A stretch of DNA of 64,000 bases, taken from positions 585,560 to 649,559 of the forward strand of contig NC_079375.1 of assembly GCF_021018895.1 (NCBI RefSeq), given 5' to 3'. Below the pieces are notes generated by a model. That model saw only the letters and a program-made list of their open reading frames with translations. It was not told where the DNA came from and searched no databases. Position numbers and translations under genes: made by a program. Source of the DNA: Seriola aureovittata (taxonomy: Eukaryota; Chordata; Actinopteri; Carangiformes; Carangidae). Positions 33,501 through 42,941 of the stretch are shown piece after piece (positions within the stretch are counted from its first letter, which is position 1; each line of letters begins with the position of its first letter).

Positions 33501-35185
33501 GGGATCTCCTGAGAGCTCATGAGATAGGAGAAGAGGCTTACAAAGCATTCAAGCAAACAAGATTAGATGAGGACACACCATCTTTGAAATTCCATGACAA
33601 AATGACCAAGCAAAGTCTGAAGACATTCTCCACCGTCAGCGCAAAAAAAGCTAAAGGAAAGAAAGGACAGGACGTAGTGCTGAAGGCAGACAGAAACCTG
33701 TTCAGCCACATGATCCTATTGGCAGAAAGCAGGAAGATAAATGTGAAGGATGTCCTTGTCTACCCACTGGGCCCACTGCCATGGGCACTCGCAAATGCTG
33801 ATGGGTCCTTACGAAAAACGAACAAGGCTGCACTTGCCAGAGAGCTGGAAAAGAATGTGTCTCCTGCAGAACAGATCCCGACCCCATCCACTTCCATCAT
33901 TGACGGGATGAGCCTGGTCCAGAAAATGAATGGCAACAACAAAACCTTTGGACAGGTGGCAGAGTCACTCTTCACCCAGGTCTTCCACAAGGGGGCACAG
34001 AGTCAGAGGATTGATGTTGTGTTTGATGTTTACCGCCAAACTTCAATTAAAGATGCTGAACGACTGAACCGGGGTGCAGACACCACTGTCCAGTACAAGA
34101 ACCTGGCAGGGGGACACCATGTACAGCAGTGGAGAACTTTTCTGTGCAGCCTTTCCAACAAGACCAGTCTCATCAAGTTTCTGGTGGAAGAGTGGAAACT
34201 CCCACAATACAGAGATGGGCTGCATGGCAAGGTGTTGTACGTTACCTGTGAGGAAACCTGCTACAGGTTGACAGATGAAGGGTGTGAAGAAGTAGTAGAG
34301 CTGCACTCCACACATGAAGAAGCTGACACACGCCTGCTCCTGCATGCATCGGATGCTGCAAACACGGGCTCAAAAGCAGTCATCGTCACAGCTGAGGACA
34401 CAGATGTCATGGTTCTTTGTCTTGCCTTTCAGAAGGACATCACCTGTCCCATCTACCTGAAGTGTGGGACACAGAACCGCACACGATTTGTGGACATCAG
34501 CAAACTGGCAAGCTCAATTGGAGACAGCTTCTGTGATAGCCTAATTGGCTTACACGCCTTCACTGGCTGTGACACTCTCAGTGCATTCGCTGGCCGGGGG
34601 AAGCTGAATGCCCTGAAGATAGTGAAGAAGAACACTTCCTACCAAGAAACCTTCAGTGGACTTGGGCAGTCATGGGATGTGAGTGAGGAGCTGTTCCAGA
34701 GAATTGAGGAGTTTACATGCCACATGTATGATGCTAACAGAAGCACTGGTGAGGTGAACCAACTGCGCTACCAGCTCTTCTGTGCCAAAAGGGGAGAGGT
34801 CGAGTCCAGTCAGCTGCCACCATGTAGAGACTGTCTCTTCCTGCATGTTGAACGAGCCAATTATCAGGTAGCCATTTGGAAGAGCAGTCTGCAGGCTAAC
34901 CCTGTGGTGCCAAGTCCTACAGGGCATGGATGGAAAGAAGATGAGGACAAGCTGGCCATTAACTGGATGCGCTCCCCACCTGCCCCAGATGTAGTCTTGG
35001 AACTACTAACATGCAAATGTGTGCGTTCATGCAAAATGCCAAGCTGCACGTGCTTAGCAAATGGACTGGCATGCACAGACATGTGCAAGTTACAGACTTG
35101 CAGCAACCAAAAGCTGCAGGATGATCCAGAATCCGACTTCGAACTGAGTGGGTCAGATGACGAGAGAGATGAGCAGTTTGAGTGA
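30515..35185 (+). CDS. Academ-like transposase with XPG/FEN-like nuclease domain, intact
   Basis: Uninterrupted 1556-residue ORF, by far the longest in the window. The ATG at 30515 follows a possible acceptor (TATGTTGCAG, ending 30499). Seen in order: a cysteine/histidine pocket (CIFCQKTC at about 124, NYHKSCY at about 181); a long middle region (about 390-1150) of unknown fold, probably the transposase core; then a PIN-like nuclease pattern: IDVVFDVYRQTSIKDAE (about 1165), HEEADTRLLLHA (about 1265), VTAEDTDVMVLCLAF (about 1290), AFTGCDTLSAFAGRGK (about 1348). The EAD, EDTD, GCD and GxGK steps parallel FEN1/XPG. Near the C-terminus (about 1498-1531) eight cysteines form a Cys8 motif (CKCVRSC through LQTC), followed by an acidic tail. 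Single coding exon and lack of stops suggest recent activity or selection. The AcademX assignment is from knowledge of that lineage, not a search. Confidence 0.75.
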   Translation: MATGEQASNNPLPKQPQVECIIHCSDDGDKFVSAKSFDSWKTLLRAAQIRNHAPILELAKDIPEGQTPAIYYHRMCRTIFTMKKLLDGILKKGKQSANSFVEEKELKRKARRAPSTSRTYPTECIFCQKTCKYLKGQNTREALIQCCQMRADAKIRSAAQKKMDGRILALLSRDLVAAEGNYHKSCYKMYTKEEVSNTEDGGNATDDAQYEAAVKQSYDELFLFIRTELLGNLRVMTMTDLTSRLVSSMKSQGIVQVKESTTKHIRRKLESEFAGALHIFSDAKGKLLLYPDNLSMSELIKENQSIKSELQTLKSASAQDVIVNAAIKLRGDIKSQDVPQAWPPEVKPEAECPTIPESLSVFLCHLLTGSSDPDHASQRVQRLLQSFGHDIVYAVTCGKIKPSKHIILPFSVKSLTGNVELINILNRLGHSVSYSQMEEIDTALCLQKLSASGSDIALPSNIHPGVFTTLAWDNIDRLEETITGEGTSHRVNGIAVQAKTVNPVPVQPIPTVVKTKHRSIDSRPPMLPTYNAGQRVGPPQSKSSDADTVANTQLAREKNLVWVLARLSQQKDQSVSNWTGFNILTRSDMTVIPDNVGYLPTINAPATQMSTVNEVLNQSISIMRCLGLTKIVCVFDQALYAKAVEITWKHAHKFQNIIIRLGEFHTICTLLAIIGKRFKDAGLGDLCIQSGIIAEGSIAGVMDGRKYNRAVRLHKLLYEALMRLTWNGFLSWLETTHMNNMVHLEETLKAIDSLGENVSQTTLKEVLENSSCTRIMELFEVYRKFLNGGNSSLPSFWMSYLDMVEILLGLIRASREGDWMLHLASIRAMIPWCFAYDRTNYARYLPYYYAQMSQLSITHPDVYTEFMTGGFSVQLGSTNPFGRIPVDQAIEETVNKDTQTAGGTKGFSLKSGAVAKYYLTAEYRSMYLRQLRDLTGQGTSRLSHPDLHGPRIKRDEADVQSLIDLMENKWFNPMSPDENDLVSLSTGSMAPPDVTRDLLRAHEIGEEAYKAFKQTRLDEDTPSLKFHDKMTKQSLKTFSTVSAKKAKGKKGQDVVLKADRNLFSHMILLAESRKINVKDVLVYPLGPLPWALANADGSLRKTNKAALARELEKNVSPAEQIPTPSTSIIDGMSLVQKMNGNNKTFGQVAESLFTQVFHKGAQSQRIDVVFDVYRQTSIKDAERLNRGADTTVQYKNLAGGHHVQQWRTFLCSLSNKTSLIKFLVEEWKLPQYRDGLHGKVLYVTCEETCYRLTDEGCEEVVELHSTHEEADTRLLLHASDAANTGSKAVIVTAEDTDVMVLCLAFQKDITCPIYLKCGTQNRTRFVDISKLASSIGDSFCDSLIGLHAFTGCDTLSAFAGRGKLNALKIVKKNTSYQETFSGLGQSWDVSEELFQRIEEFTCHMYDANRSTGEVNQLRYQLFCAKRGEVESSQLPPCRDCLFLHVERANYQVAIWKSSLQANPVVPSPTGHGWKEDEDKLAINWMRSPPAPDVVLELLTCKCVRSCKMPSCTCLANGLACTDMCKLQTCSNQKLQDDPESDFELSGSDDERDEQFE

Positions 35186-35392
35186 CATGTGATGATTCTG
35201 TACTTGGTCACCCTACACACAGAACTTGATAGCCTAACTATAATCAGATCTACAATGTTCATTTTGTTTACAATATTGTTATGTTTATAATGTTGTTTAT
35301 AAAACTCAGTTGGTTCCTTATCTCATTGTGGTGTCCTTTATGTCCCGCATGATAAAGACCAGTGGCTGTCTAGTTATAGTTTCATAGGAGCC

Positions 35393-35975
35393 TAATGATG
35401 CCCTTCAAGTTTAAGGCTCACAATCATATTATAGGCATATTATACATTTCCTGAATCCTTATGATCCTGTGAGTATTCCAGTTTTTTTATTTTGTGTCTC
35501 TTTTGTTCCTAGATGGCACAGGGCTAAAAGATAGTATATCATTTAGGCGAAAATTGTGCAAAAATGTGTGTTGTGTATAGTTTAAAGAGCTACAGTGACC
35601 TCTATGTTGGTCAGAAAGATTCACATCTTAGCTTGACTGAAAGCTTAAAAAGTCCCCTTTAAAATGATACCAAAGACAATACTGTGAAACATTGACAGAT
35701 GTCCTGTACATGAGTCTAAACCAAGATATGCACCAGCGGCTAAAATGTAATTTTCTGAAGGGGGTGGGTAACTTCATGAGCTCATAACTATGATACAGCT
35801 GCCACTCAGGAAGGGTTATCATACCAAAATATCATCTACAGACATAGAACTTTTCAAAAATCATAAGTAAGTTTGGTCACCTTGAATGGTACCGATATCT
35901 GGTCTGGCCCATGGACTATGTTATGTAAAAACAGTTCCTGTCTTTTTGAGAGAGCAGAAGTTTTCCTCCGTTTTC
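35393..35975. repeat. right inverted arm of the Academ-like element, copy A
   Basis: Inner end TAATGATGCCC. About 35657-35968 is repeated almost without change at 37688-38013 (one G indel near 35763). The copy breaks off within TTTTCCTCC (duplicated there) and is joined to a fragment of the EnSpm-like gene. Confidence 0.9.
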
Positions 35976-35982
35976 CTCCGAC

Positions 35983-37067
35983 AAAAACAAACTTTTAACT
36001 TCCTGGGTGAAATGGTTTGTAGCATGCTTTGCCTTTCTGTTTTTTTTTTAATTTTTTTGCTGGCATTGCCTTGGCTTTCCACAGTCAAACCGGCTCCTGT
36101 AAAGTTACAAACATGCCGAAAAGAAAAGTCGTGACACCTGACACAACAGAGAGAGACTGGCTGCGGAGAAACGTTCCTACACGGACTTTGACGAGATGGA
36201 AAAAAAAAGGTATGCGCGCTCCCTGCAGCTCACAAGTGATGTTAACGTTACAGTTATCGTAACTAGTTACTGTCCGTTGTTTCATTAGGAAAATCAACAG
36301 AGCTCTGAGTGACAGCGGGAAGCACACGACGCAACAACATGTTAAGTGCAATTTTTTTCTTGTCCTCTCTGCTTTAACAGCTAATTTAAAGTGAGCTGCC
36401 CACCGCACTATAATAATTGAATCTCGAGTCCAGGTTATGTGTACCAAATGTGAGCTTAAGTGTTAATTTGATTACAAAAGCATGAAAAGTATGACACTTT
36501 GTACACTTATGGATAATCAATTATGTTTTGATGGGCACAAATTACAGTGGTAGGATATGTAACATAATTATGTTTGCCACATAAATGTTGAATACTGTGC
36601 ATTTGTTGTTAGAAATCACTTGATAATATTAACTGCAGCACAAATTATCCAAAATTTTATTTGAGTAAATGTAAAATGTTTACTAGCAGAAGAAAATGAA
36701 CTGTTTTTAACTTATAAACAAAACACTATGTTACTGTGAAGTTCAAAAACAACTAGTCAACAATATGGAAAGGGAGAAAAACTGCACTGGGAGCTGTGTG
36801 AAAATCTGTCTCAAACAAGTTCTTGATACCATTTTAAGGAAGGTGATGAAGATAATACCCAGAGAGAAGAGCAGAGACCAGGACCTCTCACCGTACCACA
36901 ACAGGTGAGAATAAAACACAGAATTATTATACAACCTCCCATCTCTCACACAGTCAAACTACTGCCATTCTCTATGTCCCTCCATCATTCTTTTTAGAGA
37001 TGCACCAATCCACGTGTTTCGCTTCAGATCTGATTCTGACATTAGGATTCTTTTTATCTTGAATAAT
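35983..37067 (+). pseudogene. 5' fragment of the EnSpm/CMC-like transposase gene (copy 1)
   Basis: 1085 bp over 99% identical to 42942-44027. It holds the promoter-side sequence, the first coding exon (36114-36209; MPKRKVVTPDTTERDWLRRN) with donor GTATGC, and the second, acidic exon (36838-36903; EGDEDNTQREEQRPGPL). It ends abruptly after GAATAAT; no later exon follows. Differences from the other copy are about eight substitutions, one of which changes Leu to Pro in exon 1. It is a partial duplicate, not a gene. Confidence 0.9.
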
Positions 37068-37687
37068 TTATTTAAGATAAACACAAAGCTTGTGCTACAG
37101 AAAATGGACCAGACTCAGTGAATAGCTCCCTAAGCTTAACATGTCCTATGATAACTATTAATTTAGCTGTACAGACTAATGAGCAGTGATAACTAACATG
37201 TCTTTGGGGTCATCAGGTGGGAACCTCCTTTCACCAGTGTTTCGTCTAGTTGGTCCCACAACACCTCCAGGAGGCTAGACAGTGATCACTGGCGTCCCAG
37301 AGTCACTCCCCTAATGCCAGCCATCACTGCTCCTCACACCACCATTTTCTTTATCTTGCCTATGCTACCACAAACAACACCATCATCAACTCTGACAAAA
37401 CACACTAGCAGATTCAGCAAACAAACTCCCCTGCACAGTTGGAGAAAGTGGCAGCCATTTTGAAGGAGGCAGAGTCAAGGAGAGAAGCCTTTTTGAGCTA
37501 AACTCTCCCCCGCCGGATTAGGCTGTGCTCTTGCCCCCCCCCACCCCCCCACTCTCCAAGACAATGAGGGATGTAGAGTCAGGGAGAGGGGCCTTTTTAG
37601 GCTGGCTCTCCCCTGCCGGATTAGGCTGTGCTCTACACCCCTCATACTCTAACACCACACCATGCAACTCACCTAAAACAAACAAAC
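37068..37687. other. unassigned sequence with an internal duplication
   Basis: Between the EnSpm fragment and the second Academ arm. 37467-37535 and 37570-37640 are a diverged tandem pair (AGAGTCA-GGAGAG-GCCTTTTT ... GCCGGATTAGGCTGTGCTC), with a C-run at 37534-37542. No gene is recognised; 37220-37460 could be the end of a decayed reading frame. Confidence 0.45.
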
Positions 37688-38345
37688 TCACCTTTAAAAT
37701 GATACCAAAGACAATACTGTGAAACATTGACAGATGTCCTGTACATGAGTCTAAACCAAGATATGCACCAGCGGCTAAAATGTAATTTTCTGAAGGGGTG
37801 GGTAACTTCATGAGCTCATAACTATGATACAGCTGCCACTCAGGAAGGGTTATCATACCAAAATATCATCTACAGACATAGAACTTTTCAAAAATCATAA
37901 GTAAGTTTGGTCACCTTGAATGGTACCGATATCTGGTCTGGCCCATGGACTATGTTATGTAAAAACAGTTCCTGTCTTTTTGAGAGAGCAGAAGTTTTCC
38001 TCCGTTTTATAGTTTGAATCACATTTCTACGTGCAGGTATGAGAGAGCTGGGTGACTCAGAAATAAGGTGCAATTTTGTAGAAAAAAGGTGGGTTTCTAA
38101 AGAAAATTCCAATGCATTTCTAATGCATTATTTATTCCCAGTTTTTTGGGAATAACTTTGGGAAAAATTGGAATTTTAACACCAAAAGTCATAGCACCCC
38201 TTTCGGGATCAAGACGCACGTTTTGATGTATATATTACCGGGGTTTTCTCAAAGCTGCGGGACGAGTTACGCGCCGAAATTTGGCGGAAGAATAATAAAC
38301 CCGAAACAGAATATTAATAGATGCCTCGGGGCTCTGCCCCGAGGC
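37688..38345. repeat. right arm of the Academ-like element, copy B, with extended outer end
   Basis: Starts at CCTTTAAAATGATACC, equivalent to 35657, and is nearly identical to copy A until 38013, then continues outward where copy A is broken. The extra 330 bp contain CTGCGGGACGAG and a GAAGAATAATAA run, and end with the perfect palindrome GCCTCGGGGC/TCT/GCCCCGAGGC (38322-38344). This may be the true outer part of the arm, but the left arm shows no counterpart. Confidence 0.75.
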
Positions 38346-39206
38346 ACTCCTCTCAGCTATTCTAGCTGTAGAGGACTGCCTCGGAGCTGAGCACCCGTGG
38401 CACTAATTATATAACAATCATGTGAAAACTATATATGTAGAAAATAAGGAAAGCACATGTCAACGTATGTTTTCCATACACATTTCATATAGTTTTTGCA
38501 GTTTTTTGTACTATGTCTGTTTAAAGACATATACCTTACATATATGAATAAATTCCACTATATGTATGTTTTCTGTATGAAAAGTGAATATTTGTTGCAG
38601 GTGAATTATGCTGTCTTTATATGTTTTATATAAGTTTATTAAATGGCATATAATAAAAATCTGTATAAAAAGATATAGGAATATATACCATTACATATAG
38701 ATTTTTTGTATGTTATGGGAATGTAATGCCACGGTAAACTATGTTTTCTTTATGTTTTTTGTATAAGAATTCTTAAATGTCAGCCTATGAAATTTGCAAT
38801 ATGATTATAAAAATTACATACTTTTTTATGAATGATTTCATACAGCTTCATATACATTTCTATCATAAGAAACACGTGACTTACATATGAAAGTGACAAA
38901 ACTTAATTTTTCCCTTTACTACTGCAATACTACTTTCTACCATCCCAGCTACATAACTGCAGTCTATAAATCAATATCTGAAATGCTGAAAAAATGGCTG
39001 TTAGGCAAAGTTTTAATTTGATGGACTTTATTTGCAGTGAATAGATATTACAATGAACATCAACATGGGCAGAACGAGGGAGGGATAAAAACCTGCCCAC
39101 TTAAAACAATTTAACTCTAACAGGTAAAACGTGGCTACAAATGTGACACTGTAACAGTAACAGTTACGACCAGGTGGATCATGATTGTGGTGTGGTAAAC
39201 AGTGTT
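38346..39206. other. AT-rich sequence with dispersed TATATG motifs
   Basis: 38420-38870 has many short direct and inverted ACATATA/TATATGT motifs with GTTTTCTGTATG-like blocks, resembling transposon subterminal repeats. No terminus is proven; CACTAATTATA at 38400 was considered and not accepted. 38871-39206 is the 3' flank of the BEN-domain gene. Confidence 0.4.
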
Positions 39207-42067
39207 TTAAGGGGTTGTTGTAACAGAAACAATTTTACTTTTGGCACGGAGCTCTGTGATCTTGGCATTGATTGTGCTGCCAATGCTGGAGGGCTGGGTC
39301 CCAGGCCACCTCTCAAGCGTTGCACCTATATATGAACACAATAGAGGAAAATGGAAAAGAATAACAGTACAATTATTAATCTGAAAGTAACCCAAAAAAG
39401 CATCATTACATAATATAATGTCTAATGGTGCTAGCTTTATTGCACTGTATTGGAGATGCACAGAGAAGTTAACTAAAAGGAAATACATCACAAAGTATAA
39501 CCTTCGATGAAGAGATGCCTCTTTCAAATGCAAGATTATACTTCAGACTAAAATATACTTATTTTCCTAAATGTATTCATTTGCTTATTTGCTGTTGGAC
39601 AAAAAATAATTCAGAGGCACTTGAAACAGGAGAGAACGAGGTAGCTTACAATAGCATGTCATGAGTAGACCAATATTACACCTGCGTATATAATACAGTA
39701 TAAGCAAGGGAAGATCAGACAGTATTCTATGAATTAGGTTCTTCCATTTGGCAAAGGCGAAGATTTTCACCAGCAGTATCTCCATTGGGAAGACTACTGT
39801 GAGAAGATGCCTCACAAATACTGTAGCCAAATTTGCATTAACTGCATAGGCCCACACCAGTTTCTCTACCATGACTCCAGTCCCAGGATGGATCTCCACC
39901 TGTTTAAACAAGGAGACATTGTTAGTAGGGTTTAAATATAATTTGCTCACCCCTAGAGACTTAAGACATCAAAACAAAAATTAGATCTTCCATACTCATA
40001 CATGTAGATCTAAGAGGCAGTAGATCCAATTTATGCACTGGACTTATTTATTCTTTAAAAATCAATTACCTTGGATGACTGGCAGTCCCTTATAACAGTC
40101 TCTGATGTGGAGCTGGATGCTGAAGATCTGGGGAGGGACAACAGCGAATCTGCAGATGATGAACCGGGCCTGGACTGTGGAGAATTTTGGGGGGGGCAGT
40201 GGTGGTGTGGTCAGCTCCAAACTGGATCTCTTAGGATTTTCAGCCAAATCAATGACATTCTTCATGGTCTTTAGGAGATCAGGCACATCTATACACAGAA
40301 GATGACAAACAAAAACAGTACATCATTCTTTAGTACAATATAAAGTATGGCTCAAGTGTTTTGGTTGTCTAATTGTTAAATAAGTGATTAGAAGTGATAC
40401 CTTGGACAAGCAACTCCCTCAAATTAGCATTCTCTTCTTTCAGATCTTGGATCTCCTGCTTTAATTCAGCCACTGTCTTTGTCAGATTTTTATCACGATG
40501 AATGACTGAAGGTGGTGAATCGCTGTACATTGCAAGGAATTCCTCTGCAGGGTCTTTCCTTGTGAGAGCCTTTGACTTCTGGGTATAGAGAGAGAGAAAG
40601 AGAGAGAGAGATTCTATTTATATGATACAACCGAAAAATATGGTAAACTCAAAATAGTTAAAAGCAAATAGATGTCACCTTGACTTGCAATGGCTGAGTC
40701 AGAATCTGAGTCTCATCTGGATCTGAGACATCTGAATCATCCTGATATTTTTGAGGGCGGACTGATACCCTCTTGGTCAGCTCTGCAGGTTCATTTTCCT
40801 TCAGCAGTGCATCAAGTTTACGGGTTGCCTCATAACGAGTAGCTAGAGAACAAAAGAAGAAAGAATACAAACAAACAGATTTCATGACAAACTGCTTAAT
40901 ACTCAAGAGCAGTTTTTGTATCACCATATTATGTTATGACATTGTCAGTATCAGTATCATAGTATGTGTTGTGTAGAGCTGTGGTTCACACAGTGGGCTT
41001 TGCAGAAAATGCTAATAATTTATATTTTACTACATGTATTTCAAATCCATATGAAACTTTGGTTGATGTTTAATAAACTTTATGTACTAAAACAGCTATA
41101 AGAAAAATCTATCAGACAGGAGTTTGTGTTCCAATTTGTGTCAGGTTAGGGGTACTTAAAATTAGGAACCGCTGCTATAGACATTAACATCATGAGATTA
41201 CTGTGGTATAGTGTCGTTCATGCATTCACTTAGAGAGGAGGGAAGTTGTGTAGATAAGCATTTTGTAGAGCAGTAACTTACACATGATAAAATGGTGACA
41301 AAACTGTTGTAAAGAATAGTGTAACATTTTAAATCAAGAGTTGGCTTATTTAAATAGGGCCTATTTGACATGACCTTCCCACCAATAATACTGTAATTAA
41401 TCATCATGTATCCTGCAAAACATTTGTTGGAAAGCATTTACCCACCTGGCAAGGAAAGTAAGAACACAAATTCAGACAAGTAAAAACTTTTGTCTAACTT
41501 AAGTCACCTATTTTCAAGTTATGTAGCAACAATCTTCACTTTGAACCATAGCAACAGAACATTAACTTACCACTGACTAAAATAACAGTGGCCAGGTAGT
41601 GGGGCAACCCTCCAAGCTGTTTTCTTCCCATGGCGCCATTCGATGACGGCTGGGTAGGTGGAAATGGGATTCCCATGTTGGTCCATCTTGGAATCATCAC
41701 ACCTGCGTATATTGCCAGTCTTTACTTCACTGAGCTTCCCAGAATCCTTCACTCCACTGCACCACTGCAAATGTCCTGTCCTTGTGTTCTGAAGTGAAAA
41801 ATAAAAATAATCTATTATTTCTTAGCCGAACAATATGACCAATAGACATACATAAAAAGATTTAAAAAAAACAGTTATACAGGCTATCTGTTAAAAAAAA
41901 AAAAACAGAGAACAACCACATTTCTCACTTTTTTAAATGTGTTACCTTTTAGCATCAAGCTAACTATCACTTTTAGCAATGCTACATAAACCGAAAATCC
42001 GATGTAAGCGAACTCCTTCAAATACGTTATTTTACTTACCAGTAACGGGAGGTTCATTTGTCTCCAT
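39207..42067 (-). pseudogene. BEN-domain gene, multi-exon, frameshifted
   Basis: Spliced minus-strand gene with good GT/AG borders. Exons: 42040-42067 (start METNEPPVT), about 41570-41788, 40679-40842 (ATRYEATRKLDALLKENEPA, then acidic DDSDVSDPDE), 40401-40578 (coiled coil, VAELKQEIQDLKEENANLRE), 40070-40288 (Ser-rich linker), 39681-39899 and 39207-39325. The 39.8 kb exon has the BEN-domain pattern VEIHPGTGVMVEKLVWAYA, then FVRHLL and VFPMEILL. The last exon ends in KITELRAKSK. BEN domains bind DNA and act in chromatin repression. Exon 2 needs at least two frame shifts (AVVQWSEG, GNIRRCDDSKM and QLGGLPHYLATVILVS lie in different frames) and the linker slips at a run of eight C. It is therefore a pseudogene unless those indels are sequence errors. 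Confidence 0.7.
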
Positions 42068-42088
42068 TGTATTCGAATGGGCTCTGAT

Positions 42089-42092
<4 letters not shown>

Positions 42093-42120
<28 letters not shown>
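42093..42120. repeat. (GA)n microsatellite
   Basis: About 14 GA units immediately upstream of the BEN-gene start codon (minus strand). Confidence 0.95.
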
Positions 42121-42191
42121 CATCAACCATAAACCGAACCGTCAGACCTGCCGCCGCCGTGTGTTCAAAATGAACCACCCTCGCGATCGCT

Positions 42192-42828
42192 TTGAACATC
42201 TCTTCTACTCTTGCAAAGTTACCGAACAATTTTGGCAGAACTTTCATAATTGGGTAAGCATTAAAATGGAGAATATCACACCATTTGATATACAACAAAT
42301 TTTAATTTACGAAAATAATCTCACTAAAGAAATATCTGATATGGTTAATATAATCATAACTATGGGAAAATATCATATCCATACATGTAAATGGATGAAT
42401 CAGAAACCCTCAATGACATGTTTTAAAAGTGAAATTAAGATTTTTTTTTCCCTCTGTTGTTTTTGGCGGACACATACAAACCAGTACAAGACCTGTGTCA
42501 GAATATGTCAAGGTACCTGGTGCTTTGATTGATTTGTTAATAGAGATCTGCTTTTTTTAAAATCCTGACTGCTGGGAGGTGAGGAAGATTAGCCTGTATT
42601 ATTAATTTGTTTATTTTCTTATAACATGTCATAGTTTATTTTTATTTTTCTAATATTTATTTTTAAATATATGCATTTTATTTTATGTCGGTATGGCCTT
42701 GCTTTTTTGAACAGAGTTTGAACATGTTTTATATAATGCTTAAGAATGCAAAATGAAAACTGAAGATTCCTATGTGGAACTGTAAAATTTAATTGTTCAA
42801 TAAAGTTTGGGAAAAAAAAAAAAAAACA
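42192..42828 (+). mobile_element. 5'-truncated L1-type LINE insertion
   Basis: The 12 bp CTCGCGATCGCT is found at 42180-42191 and again at 42829-42840, the hallmark of target-primed reverse transcription. Between them is the C-terminal end of an L1-like ORF2 (FEHLFYSCKVTEQFWQNF, then IITMGKYHIHTCKW and MTCFKSEIK), an AT-rich 3' UTR, AATAAAG at about 42799 and an A-tail ending 42826. Only about 640 bp were copied. It separates the BEN gene's upstream region from the transposase gene. Confidence 0.9.
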
Positions 42829-42941
42829 CTCGCGATCGCTGCCAGGGTTGATGGGCATGATGGGCATGATGACCCGCCCTACGCTGCCTTTGATTGGCGT
42901 ATCCTGATATTTTACCTCCTCAAATCAACGCTCTCAAGGCT

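Larger units (their letters stand above)
29560..35930 (+). mobile_element. Academ-like DNA transposon with long inverted arms
   Basis: A 1556-codon ORF lies between inverted arms: left 29560-30053, right 35393-35930. The arms match as reverse complements with only a few substitutions, except that the left arm lacks about 48 bp found at 35567-35620. The ORF architecture (XPG/FEN-like nuclease motifs plus Cys8) matches what is described for the AcademX lineage of the Academ superfamily. Outer ends and target duplication cannot be fixed: homology between the arms fades around 29560 and 35930, and the right arm is repeated with further outward sequence at 37688-38330. Arms and ORF are seen; the superfamily is inferred. 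Confidence 0.7.

Noticed and set aside
38400..38420. CACTAATTATA as a possible CACTA-type left end of the BEN/EnSpm pair
   Set aside because: No matching TAGTG end could be found past 46873 beyond six bases; too weak.
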